Origin: Gaiella sp051003695
Lineage (GTDB): Bacteria > Actinomycetota > Thermoleophilia > Gaiellales > Gaiellaceae
Direction of reading: 5' to 3'
Assembly (NCBI GenBank): GCA_051003695.1
Contig: JBPCLB010000102.1
Span: forward strand, 1-5,626
DNA: 5,626 bases
The position numbers and the translations under genes are program-made. Below are positions 1-5,626 of the stretch, in pieces. Within the stretch, counting starts at the first letter, position 1. Each line of letters opens with the position of its first letter. The notes under the pieces were generated by a model. That model ran no database searches. It was given only the letters and a program-made list of their open reading frames with translations, and had not been told where the DNA came from.

Positions 1-528
1 ATCACGAGGCGCCCTCGGCGTCGCCGCCGCGAAGGCGACGTCCCCGAAGAACTCTTCCAGCCCGGCTCGCTCGTGGTCGAACAGGAGCGCACGACCGCAC
101 GAGCGCGAGTACGCAGGCACCGTGCGACCGACCCAGCCGACGGTCTGGATCGTCCGGTCAGGGGCCTCCGAGAGCACCGTGAGCACTTCCTGGCCTTGCA
201 GGACCGTGAGATGCGCCCGCTCGCCGAGCGCTCGCACGAGACGCGTGAGCTGCGATTCTGCAGCCGCGGTAAGCGCGGCATGTGTCGACCGTCCGGCCAT
301 TGCCAGCAGCCTCCAACCGAGCCGGTAGCCGAGCGTCTCCGGATCGCGGTCGACAAATCCGGCCTCGGCGAGGATCTTCAGCGCCCGGGAGACCTGCGAC
401 TTCTCCCGCCCGATCAGCGTGGCGATCCTCGTCACCCCGGGCGCCTGCTCACCGACCCCTTCCTGCTCCGCGACCGCGAGCAGGATCGTCAGGCCGCGTC
501 GAAGTCCTGTTGCATCCGTAGCAACCAT
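1..528 (-). CDS. IclR-family transcriptional regulator (3' end cut by window edge)
   Basis: This gene is read leftward from an ATG at 528 and stays open to base 1, so the first 176 residues are present and the end (usual family length about 250) lies outside the window. Residues ~8-60 form the N-terminal winged helix-turn-helix. The recognition part runs through GVTRIATLIGREKSQVSRAL (31-50), followed by a typical KILAEAGFVDRD wing and GYRLGWRLL (68-75). From ~80 on is the start of the IclR effector-binding domain, with TVLSEAPDRTIQT and VPAYSRSCGRALLFD (137-151). The SCGRALL segment matches the conserved TASGKALLA-like stretch of the family. IclR proteins are cytoplasmic dimers or tetramers that bind small metabolites and usually control an adjacent catabolic gene and themselves. 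Here the divergent neighbour is a homocysteine-methyltransferase-like gene, the likely target (inference). No Shine-Dalgarno precedes the ATG, which fits a leaderless transcript. The ligand cannot be told from sequence. Confidence 0.88.
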   Translation of the reverse strand, partial: MVATDATGLRRGLTILLAVAEQEGVGEQAPGVTRIATLIGREKSQVSRALKILAEAGFVDRDPETLGYRLGWRLLAMAGRSTHAALTAAAESQLTRLVRALGERAHLTVLQGQEVLTVLSEAPDRTIQTVGWVGRTVPAYSRSCGRALLFDHERAGLEEFFGDVAFAAATPRAPRD

Positions 529-534
529 AGTTGC
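509..534. promoter_or_regulatory. candidate IclR operator: overlapping GTTGC/GCAAC inverted repeats
   Basis: GTTGC (509-513), GCAAC (521-525) and GTTGC (530-534) make two overlapping inverted repeats, GTTGC-N7-GCAAC and GCAAC-N4-GTTGC. Their centres, at 517 and 527.5, are about one helical turn apart. A further pair, GTAGC (518-522) and GCTAC (539-543), encloses the second. The site covers the regulator's start codon and first codons and abuts its predicted -10, so binding there could block the regulator's own transcription and affect the divergent gene. The repeats are directly visible; their role as an operator is inference, and 5-bp arms can arise by chance. Confidence 0.35.
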
Positions 535-536
535 GC

Positions 537-565
537 AGGCTACGACTATCTGTGCCAGAATGCAA
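537..565 (-). promoter_or_regulatory. candidate leaderless promoter of the IclR-family gene
   Basis: On the minus strand TTGCAT (565-560) is followed after exactly 17 bp by TAGCCT (542-537). This is a reasonable -35 and an actinobacterial TAnnnT-type -10. Only 8 bases separate the -10 from the ATG at 528, so transcription would start at or very near the A of the start codon, giving a leaderless mRNA. This agrees with the lack of a ribosome-binding site there. The -35 lies over the candidate upstream start (560) of the divergent methyltransferase, so the two promoters would share the same short gap. Confidence 0.4.
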
Positions 566-592
566 GCGGCGGAGAGCCAACCGCCGGCAGCC

Positions 593-1648
593 ATGATCCC
601 CACCGATACGAACACGAGAGACGGATTGCTCGAGCGCCTAGAACGCGGTCCAGTGATCTGCGCGGAGGGGTATCTCTTCGAGTTCGAGCGGCGCGGCTAT
701 CTGCAGGCAGGAGCGTTCGTGCCGGAGGTCGTGCTCGAGCATCCGCAACTCGTGGCACAGCTGCACCGCGAGTTCGTGCATGCCGGGTCGGATGTCGTCG
801 AGGCATTCACCTACTACGCGCACCGCGAAAAGCTGCGGCTGATCGAGAAGGAGCATTTGCTCGAGACGATGAACCGTGACGCCCTGGCGATCGCGAAGGA
901 GGTCGCCGAGGAGTCGGGCACACTCTTCGCCGGCAACATCTGCAACACCAACGTCTTCGTCGCCGACGACGAGTCGCGGCAGGCAGTGCGAAAGATGTTC
1001 GACGAGCAGGTTGGGTGGGCGGCCGACGCGGGCGTCGACTTCGTGATCGGGGAGACGTTCTCGTGGGGAGAGGAGGCGCTGATCGGGCTGGAAGCGATCA
1101 AGGCAGCTGACCTCCCGGCGGTGATCACACTCGCGATTCACCAGGAGCCCGATACGCGCGAGGGCTGGACACCAGAGGAAGCGTGCAAGCGACTCGAGGA
1201 CGCGGGCGCCGACGTCGTCGGGCTCAACTGCATTCGCGGCCCACGGACGATGTTGCCGCTACTCGAGCGTGTGCGCGCGACCGTAGGCGGACACGTCGCG
1301 GCGCTGCCGGTCCCGTACCGGACACATGTCGAGCAGCCAACGTTCCAGTCGCTGCGCGACCCCGAGTACGACGTCTTCCCGCAGGGCCGTCCGTTCCCGA
1401 CTGCGCTCGACCCGTTCACATGCAATCGCTACGAGCTCGCAGATTTCGCGGCCGCCGCCTATGCGCTCGGTATCCGGTATCTCGGTCTGTGCTGCGGCGC
1501 CGCACCGCATCACATCCGCAGCGTCGCCGAGGCGCTCGGGCGCACGCCGGCCGCCAGCCGCTACACGGCCGACATGTCCAAGCACGCCTTCCTCGGCACC
1601 GACGAACGGGTGCCGACCGAGTATCGGGATTACGCTCGGAAGCTCTGA
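593..1648 (+). CDS. betaine-homocysteine S-methyltransferase-like protein (Pfam homocysteine S-methyltransferase family)
   Basis: The 351-residue product is a zinc-dependent methyltransferase barrel that would move a methyl group from a small donor to homocysteine to make methionine, in the cytoplasm. The zinc ligands are visible: C213 in GLNCIRGP and C300-C301 in LGLCCGAAPHHIR. Other family blocks are FERRGYLQAG (31-40), EHPQLVAQLHREFVHAGS (49-66), FTYYAHREKL (72-81) and VIGETF (151-156). It resembles eukaryotic BHMT more than cobalamin-dependent MetH: YLGLCCGAAPHHIRSVAE parallels the human GCCG..PYHIRAIAE segment. It lacks the extra C-terminal oligomerisation tail of human BHMT (406 aa). 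Against human BHMT as I remember it, Y77 is kept (Y75) but W44 is F42 and Y160 is T155, so betaine may not be the donor. The start at 593 fits the family N-terminus. An in-frame ATG at 560 is the alternative, adding 11 residues unlike the family; neither has a well-placed Shine-Dalgarno. It is divergent from the IclR-type gene, its likely regulator. Confidence 0.88.
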   Translation: MIPTDTNTRDGLLERLERGPVICAEGYLFEFERRGYLQAGAFVPEVVLEHPQLVAQLHREFVHAGSDVVEAFTYYAHREKLRLIEKEHLLETMNRDALAIAKEVAEESGTLFAGNICNTNVFVADDESRQAVRKMFDEQVGWAADAGVDFVIGETFSWGEEALIGLEAIKAADLPAVITLAIHQEPDTREGWTPEEACKRLEDAGADVVGLNCIRGPRTMLPLLERVRATVGGHVAALPVPYRTHVEQPTFQSLRDPEYDVFPQGRPFPTALDPFTCNRYELADFAAAAYALGIRYLGLCCGAAPHHIRSVAEALGRTPAASRYTADMSKHAFLGTDERVPTEYRDYARKL

Positions 1649-1653
1649 GCTTC
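1639..1653. repeat. 15-bp palindrome over the methyltransferase stop codon
   Basis: GAAGCTCTGAGCTTC is a perfect 7-bp inverted repeat around a single T, and it contains the TGA stop (1646-1648). As RNA it could form a 6-bp stem with a 3-nt loop. No run of T follows (the next bases are GGCTGCG), so it is not a canonical intrinsic terminator. It may weakly help end transcription or be a protein-binding site, or it may be chance. The rest of the 1649-1779 gap holds only weak inverted repeats such as GGCAC (1699-1703) with GTGCC (1717-1721). Confidence 0.3.
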
Positions 1654-1765
1654 GGCTGCGTCCGCGGCAACACACCTCTTGCGCTGCGGTAAGAACGAGG
1701 CACGCGAGCGTCACGAGTGCCCGCTCTCGGGGCAAAGGTGTCCGTGCCGGGGGTCTGTGCGGCGC

Positions 1766-1779
1766 GATACTTGGCCGCG
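1766..1779 (+). promoter_or_regulatory. candidate -10 element for a leaderless start of the cyclase-STAND gene
   Basis: GATACT (1766-1771) resembles an actinobacterial -10 and sits 8 bases before the ATG at 1780, so the predicted transcription start falls on or next to that ATG. No Shine-Dalgarno is found within 15 bases upstream of the ATG. The -35 region (around 1741-1748) has no good TTGACA match. The case therefore rests on the -10, its spacing and the similar arrangement at the IclR-type gene. Confidence 0.3.
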
Positions 1780-4275
1780 ATGCGAGAAGCGCCGCCCTCT
1801 GGAACCGTCACGTTCCTCTTCACGGATATCGAGGGCTCGACGCGGCTGCTGCACGAGCTCGGGCCCGTTGCCTACGGGGAGGCTCTCGCCGAGCATCGGC
1901 GGGTCCTGCGCGAGGCGTTCACCGCGCATGGTGGGGTCGAGGTCGACACCCAAGGCGACGCGTTCTTCGTCGCCTTCCCGACCGCGACCGGCGCAGCCGC
2001 GGCGGCGCTTACCGGCCGCGACGCTCTCGAGAAAGGCCCGATCCGGGTGCGGATGGGTCTGCACACCGGGGAGCCGACCTTCACCGACGAGGGCTACGTC
2101 GGGATCGACGTCCACCGCGGCGCACGGGTCGCAGCGCTCGCCCACGGACGCCAGATCCTGCTCACGGAGGCGACCCGCAGGCTGATCGACAACGTGGTCT
2201 CCGAGCTCGGCGTCCATCGGCTCAAGGACTTCGACGGGCCTGCGCGGCTCTTTCAACTCGGGACGGAGTCCTTCGCCCCGCTGCGCAGCCCCGGCGCGGT
2301 CGAGCTCCCGACTCCGGCAACGCGTTTTCTCGGCCGCGAGGCAGAGCTCCATCAGGCGGTCTCACTCTGGTTCGAGCGGAAGCCCCGCGTGCTCACGATC
2401 GTCGGGCCCGGTGGAATCGGCAAGACTCGCTTTGCGATCGAGCTTGCACGACTCCTCGGCGACGAGGCCGACGGCGGCACCTTCTTCGTTCCGCTAGCTC
2501 CACTCCGCGACGGAAGCCTCATCCTCGAGCCGGTTGCCGAGCGGCTCGGCGCTGCAGCTGCCGAGGCCGCTGCGGTCGCGGGTGCGATCGGAGCTCGCGA
2601 CACACACCTCGTGCTCGACAACATCGAGCACCTCCTCCCCGCGGCGGCATCACCGATTGCCCAGCTCGTGTCCGCGACGCCCGCACTGGCGCTACTCGTC
2701 ACGTCGCGCGAGCCGCTGCGGATCCAGGGCGAGGTTGAGCTCGATCTGCCACCGCTGCCACTGGACGAGGCGGTATCGCTTTTCCTCGAACGCGGACGCG
2801 CGGTGCGACCCGACCTCGAGGCGACGCACGCTGTGCGTGAGTTGTGTGAGCGGCTCGACCGCCTGCCGCTCGCTGTCGAACTGGCGGCGGCGCGTACGAA
2901 GTTTCTCACGCCCGCACAGCTGAACGAGCGACTCGGAGAGCGGCTCGACCTCCTGCGAGGCACACGCGATGTCGATCGACGACACGCCACACTCCGTGCC
3001 ACGATCGGGTGGTCACACGACCTCCTTGATCCCGTCGAGCGCTTGCTCTTCGCACGGCTCTCGGTCTTCGTCGACGGATGCACGCTCGAATCCGCCGAGG
3101 CGGTCTGCGATGCGGAGCTCGATGCGCTCGGATCGCTGATCGACAAGAGCCTCGTCCGTCGTCGGTCGGGAAGTCTCGGCGAGGAACGGTTCTGGATGCT
3201 CGAGACCATCCGTGAGTTCGCGACCGAGCAACTCGGCCTGGAACCGGAGCTCGAGACACTACGACGCCGGCACGCGGTGCGGATGCTCGAGCTCATGAAG
3301 GCAGCCAACCTCTCGGACAGCTACGAGCCGCTTCTCCAGCGACACGAGGTCATGCTGGCAGAGCGGGAGGACGTTCGGCGCGCGCTGGACTGGACGGTCG
3401 ACGGTGATCCGGTGCTCGGAGTCGAGTTGGCGATCGCGCTCGAGTCGTACTGGGCCGCGGCGGACCCGAACGAGGGTGCGAAGCGTCTCGAGGAGCTCCT
3501 CGGACGGGCCGATGCTCTCCCGCCGGCACTCGAAGCCGCCGCCTATCGAACCTACGGCGGTGCCCTGTACCGACACGGAGACTTCGAGCGCGGTACCCGA
3601 GAGCACGAGCGGAGCCGCGATCTGTTTCGCGCGCTCGGGGATGAGCGTGGGGCGGCCAATCTCGAGACCCGACTCGCTATCCACGCGGCCTATTTCGGGG
3701 CGCTCGACGAGGCACGCCCTGTCGTGGAGCGTCTACTGCCGCTCGCGCGTGCCCTAGAGATGCCACGCCTCGAGGCCGAGGCACTGGGTGCGCAAGCGAT
3801 TCTCGCGAGGCGCGAGGGTCGGCTCGACGACGCGTATCGACTGCAGGGAGAGAGCGGCGAGCGGGCGGGGGCCTGCGGATTCGTCTGGTGGCAGGCGAAT
3901 GCGCTGGCGGATCGGATGGAGCTGGCGCTGCAACTCGGTCGCCTCGACAACGCTGCGACGAACGGGCGGAAAGCGCTGAGAATCGCGGTGGCCATCGACG
4001 ATCGCCTTGCGACCCTGTGGGTGCTCGTCTGCTTCGCCGACCTCGCCGTGAGACTCGGTGCGCCGGAGCGCGGGGGACGGATCTGGGGAGCAGTCGCGAC
4101 CGCGATCGCGACCAAGCCCCCGCCGCAACTCGCGTCGCTGGAGGAGCAGTCGGCTCCCCTCACCGAGATCACGGATCCGGTGTTTCTCGCCGCCGTCGAG
4201 GACGGAAGAACCCAGGACCTCGCCGATGTGATCGCACTGGCTCTCGACGAGGATCAGACCGAGCCGTGGAGCTGA
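1780..4275 (+). CDS. class III adenylate/guanylate cyclase-domain protein fused to a STAND (NB-ARC-like) ATPase and TPR-like region
   Basis: This is an 831-residue cytoplasmic signalling protein. Residues ~8-160 are a class III nucleotidyl cyclase domain: GTVTFLFTDIEGSTRLL with metal-binding D16, DTQGDAFFVAF with D60, and VGIDVHRGARVAAL with R116. The adenine-binding Lys position of canonical cyclases is D56 and the transition-state Asn position is H112, so activity is uncertain. Residues ~181-480 are a STAND ATPase: FLGREAEL (183-190), Walker A GPGGIGKT (209-216), Walker B HLVLDN (276-281), sensor LLVTSREPLR (305-314), RLPLAVELAAAR (361-372) and FWMLETIREFA (471-481). Residues ~500-770 are alpha-helical, TPR-like repeats (for example TYGGALYRHGDFERGTREHERS). 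The order resembles the Mycobacterium tuberculosis Rv0386/Rv1358/Rv2488c group (family knowledge), but those end in a LuxR-type HTH and this protein does not. An in-frame GTG at 1717 would add 21 residues; ATG 1780 fits the family's usual GTVTFLFTDIEGST start better. The inducing signal and any target are unknown. Confidence 0.9.
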   Translation: MREAPPSGTVTFLFTDIEGSTRLLHELGPVAYGEALAEHRRVLREAFTAHGGVEVDTQGDAFFVAFPTATGAAAAALTGRDALEKGPIRVRMGLHTGEPTFTDEGYVGIDVHRGARVAALAHGRQILLTEATRRLIDNVVSELGVHRLKDFDGPARLFQLGTESFAPLRSPGAVELPTPATRFLGREAELHQAVSLWFERKPRVLTIVGPGGIGKTRFAIELARLLGDEADGGTFFVPLAPLRDGSLILEPVAERLGAAAAEAAAVAGAIGARDTHLVLDNIEHLLPAAASPIAQLVSATPALALLVTSREPLRIQGEVELDLPPLPLDEAVSLFLERGRAVRPDLEATHAVRELCERLDRLPLAVELAAARTKFLTPAQLNERLGERLDLLRGTRDVDRRHATLRATIGWSHDLLDPVERLLFARLSVFVDGCTLESAEAVCDAELDALGSLIDKSLVRRRSGSLGEERFWMLETIREFATEQLGLEPELETLRRRHAVRMLELMKAANLSDSYEPLLQRHEVMLAEREDVRRALDWTVDGDPVLGVELAIALESYWAAADPNEGAKRLEELLGRADALPPALEAAAYRTYGGALYRHGDFERGTREHERSRDLFRALGDERGAANLETRLAIHAAYFGALDEARPVVERLLPLARALEMPRLEAEALGAQAILARREGRLDDAYRLQGESGERAGACGFVWWQANALADRMELALQLGRLDNAATNGRKALRIAVAIDDRLATLWVLVCFADLAVRLGAPERGGRIWGAVATAIATKPPPQLASLEEQSAPLTEITDPVFLAAVEDGRTQDLADVIALALDEDQTEPWS

Positions 4276-5504
4276 AGGATCACCGACACGTACTGCTTCG
4301 TGTCGTCGAACAGGCCGCGCTCCCGCACGGCGCGCGCCCCCTGGTAGTAGCCCGCCAGCGCGAGGCGCACATCGCCCCCGAACTGATCGAGTTGCCAGCG
4401 GAGATAACGAACGCCGGCCCGCACGTTGCCCACGTAGTTGCGGGGTGTGATCTCCCCGAGCAGCAGCGTGTCGACCCAGACCCACGTCTCGGGCAGGAGC
4501 TGCATCACTCCGACGGCACCGGCGCTCGAGACGACGTCCTGCTGGAAACCGGACTCCATCCAGGCGAGCGCGCGCGCGAGCTGCGGATCGACGCCGTACC
4601 ACACCGCCCAGTGGTCGATCTCCGCGCGGACGGTGTCGCGGTCGACGGGGCTCCAGGTCGATGCATGCGCGCCGCGGGGGAGCATCAGCCGCTGGCCGGG
4701 AACGATCGTCGAGATGAGCGGCAAGCGGTTCACTCGCGCGAGCTTCCACGGGCTCACCTTGTAGCGCTGTGAGATCGAGAAGAAGCTCTCGCCCGGTACC
4801 ACGACGTGCACCGCGCCCGGCGTCGCGACCGACCGCCGAGTCGTCGCGGGCGGAGTCGTCCCGCCCGGTACGCGGAGCCGTTGGCCCGGCGAGAGCACAC
4901 TCGCGACCGTGAGCCCGTTCGCCCGCGCGAGGAGCGAGACGCTGACACCGTAGCGTCGGGCGATCACGATGAAGCCCTCGCCGGGTCGCACCGTGTACAC
5001 GGCCGAGGCACGCGTCGCAACGCTCGCAGGACCGCGCGCGAGCGCTCGAAACGTGCGCACGCCGACGATCCCGTCGGGTCTCAGCCCGCGGGCACGCTGG
5101 AACCTGCGCAGTGCTTCGACCGTCGCCCCGTCGAAGCGTCCATCGACGCGCGGGCGAGGCAGGCCGAACGAACGGAGTCGGAACTCGAGTGACGCCACAT
5201 CCCAACCCACACGTCCGCGCCACAGTTCCCGCTGCCCCAGCAGCGGCCGTCCGAGCACTCCGAGCTTCGTCCTCGTGAGCCGGCCGACTCGTCCCGTCGG
5301 CTGGATTCCGCGCTTGCGCTGAAATTCCAGGAGCGCGCCGTGCGTAAGGGGACCGGGCAACCCGTCGACCTTGCCGTGATAGAGCCCGTGCTCGCGCAGC
5401 GCGACCTGGAGTGCGGCAACCGGCGCGCGTGCACCCGCAGCCTGTCCCGCGACAGCGAGAAACGCCGCCGTCGCAAGGAGAGCGATCACGACTCGTTGCC
5501 GCAT
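4254..5504 (-). CDS. secreted lytic transglycosylase with two peptidoglycan-binding and two LysM domains
   Basis: The 416-residue product cleaves the glycan strands of peptidoglycan outside the cell membrane. MRQRVVIALLATAAFLAVAG plus the following AAGARA is a signal peptide, cleaved near residue 24-26; it has no lipobox cysteine. Two PG_binding_1-type domains follow: ~28-85 (VDGLPGPLTHGALLEFQRKRG) and ~100-157 (VDGRFDGATVEALRRFQRARG). Then come two LysM domains, ~169-214 (YTVRPGEGFIVIARRYGVS, PGQRLRVP) and ~232-277 (HVVVPGESFFSISQRYKVS, PGQRLMLP). The SLT domain fills ~293-410, with catalytic E317 in WMESGF, GAVGVMQLLPETW (329-341) and LALAGYYQGA (381-390) in place of the usual ALAAYNAG. The four wall-binding modules imply tight anchoring to peptidoglycan, for cell division or growth remodelling (inference). 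A weak GAAGAAG ribosome-binding site lies about 8-14 bases before the ATG. The 3' end overlaps the convergent cyclase gene by 22 bp. Confidence 0.9.
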   Translation of the reverse strand: MRQRVVIALLATAAFLAVAGQAAGARAPVAALQVALREHGLYHGKVDGLPGPLTHGALLEFQRKRGIQPTGRVGRLTRTKLGVLGRPLLGQRELWRGRVGWDVASLEFRLRSFGLPRPRVDGRFDGATVEALRRFQRARGLRPDGIVGVRTFRALARGPASVATRASAVYTVRPGEGFIVIARRYGVSVSLLARANGLTVASVLSPGQRLRVPGGTTPPATTRRSVATPGAVHVVVPGESFFSISQRYKVSPWKLARVNRLPLISTIVPGQRLMLPRGAHASTWSPVDRDTVRAEIDHWAVWYGVDPQLARALAWMESGFQQDVVSSAGAVGVMQLLPETWVWVDTLLLGEITPRNYVGNVRAGVRYLRWQLDQFGGDVRLALAGYYQGARAVRERGLFDDTKQYVSVILQLHGSV

Positions 5505-5520
5505 CAGAACGGTCTTCTTC

Positions 5521-5626
5521 GTGCTCCAGCCGCCCCGCTCCTTCCGCTACGGCGCGTGGGGCCTCGGTTTGATGGCGCACGTGTCCGGGTACGCCCTGCG
5601 GGCGCGTCACGCTGATCGCGTCCTGA
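5521..5626 (+). CDS. possible start of an unidentified rightward gene (cut by window edge)
   Basis: I do not recognise this frame. From a GTG at 5521 it stays open to the end of the window (35 codons). By my count the three codon positions are about 77, 54 and 89 percent G+C, the pattern of real coding sequence in this genome. The signal is present both before and after an internal ATG at 5572, which has a GTGGGG about 10 bases upstream and is the alternative start. The peptide contains aromatic residues (SFRYGAWGLGLMAHVSGY) and is not the Arg/Pro-rich type seen in shadow frames. Against it: no Shine-Dalgarno before 5521, only 16 bp from the divergent transglycosylase start, and too little sequence for a family call. 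Confidence 0.3.
   Translation, partial: MLQPPRSFRYGAWGLGLMAHVSGYALRARHADRVL

Noticed and set aside
419..592. Upstream extension of the methyltransferase frame to 419
   Set aside because: It would run antisense through the IclR gene start and add residues unlike the family. ATG 593 (or 560) fits the divergent promoter gap.
73..879. Plus-strand open frame of 268 codons across the regulator and methyltransferase
   Set aside because: It is antisense to the IclR-family coding frame and out of frame with the methyltransferase; its composition is typical of a shadow frame.
1699..1721. GGCAC/GTGCC inverted repeat as a terminator after the methyltransferase
   Set aside because: The stem is only 5 bp with a 13-nt loop and no T-run follows.
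1326..2738. Plus-strand open frame of 470 codons across the methyltransferase end and the cyclase start
   Set aside because: The translation is Arg-rich with no family features, and it is out of frame with two genes that have conserved catalytic motifs.
2352..3308. Minus-strand open frame of 318 codons antisense to the STAND ATPase
   Set aside because: It is Ser/Arg-rich and low complexity with no recognisable motif, and the opposite strand has clear Walker A, Walker B and other STAND motifs.
1780..4275. STAND ATPase as an anti-phage (Avs-like) defence gene
   Set aside because: The motif set is that of the cyclase/STAND/TPR signalling regulators of Actinomycetota, there is no nuclease or other effector domain, and the neighbours are a methyltransferase and a wall hydrolase with no defence or mobile genes.
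3754..5610. Very long minus-strand open frame (618 codons) running through the transglycosylase and into the cyclase gene
   Set aside because: Its translation is Arg/Pro/Ala-rich without domains, and it overlaps two well-supported genes in other frames. High-GC sequence commonly lacks stops in such shadow frames.
5504..5626. Minus-strand frame ending in a TGATG overlap with the transglycosylase start, suggesting an upstream operon partner
   Set aside because: Its third codon positions are only about half G+C and the peptide is Arg-rich, unlike real genes here; the rightward frame in the same bases has a much better coding signature.

Overview
The window is GC-rich bacterial chromosome (roughly two thirds G+C, with third codon positions almost always G or C). 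It carries four recognisable genes and a possible fifth cut by the right edge. GC content, leaderless-looking gene starts, and a class III cyclase fused to a STAND ATPase all point to the Actinomycetota. A deep-branching group such as Thermoleophilia is my best guess, but it is an inference from gene style and not from any marker gene.

Left part (1-1648): an IclR-family transcriptional regulator, whose C-terminal end lies beyond the left edge, is read leftward from 528. A betaine-homocysteine-methyltransferase-like enzyme is read rightward from about 593. The two are divergent and share a 64-bp gap. That gap and the regulator's own start codon hold overlapping GTTGC/GCAAC inverted repeats and a good candidate for a leaderless regulator promoter. 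The simplest reading is a regulator controlling itself and a methyl-transfer gene next door. The methyltransferase keeps the three zinc-binding cysteines but lacks two of the three aromatic residues that form the betaine pocket in the human enzyme, so its methyl donor is open.

Middle (1649-4275): after a 131-bp gap comes a large signalling protein of 831 residues. It has an N-terminal class III nucleotidyl cyclase domain, a STAND/NB-ARC-like ATPase, and a C-terminal TPR-like helical region, with no DNA-binding domain at the end. The cyclase domain keeps its metal-binding aspartates but has lost other canonical catalytic residues.

Right part (4254-5626): a secreted cell-wall lytic transglycosylase is read leftward, with a signal peptide, two peptidoglycan-binding domains, two LysM domains and a C-terminal SLT domain. 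Its 3' end overlaps the 3' end of the cyclase gene by 22 bp in opposite orientation. The last ~105 bases have the codon-position signature of a rightward coding region that continues past the window.

I see no RNA genes, CRISPR array, insertion sequence, attachment site or clear intrinsic terminator. Nothing here is convincingly a new system. The items most worth checking are the divergent regulator-methyltransferase unit, the altered cyclase active site and the tail-to-tail overlap.
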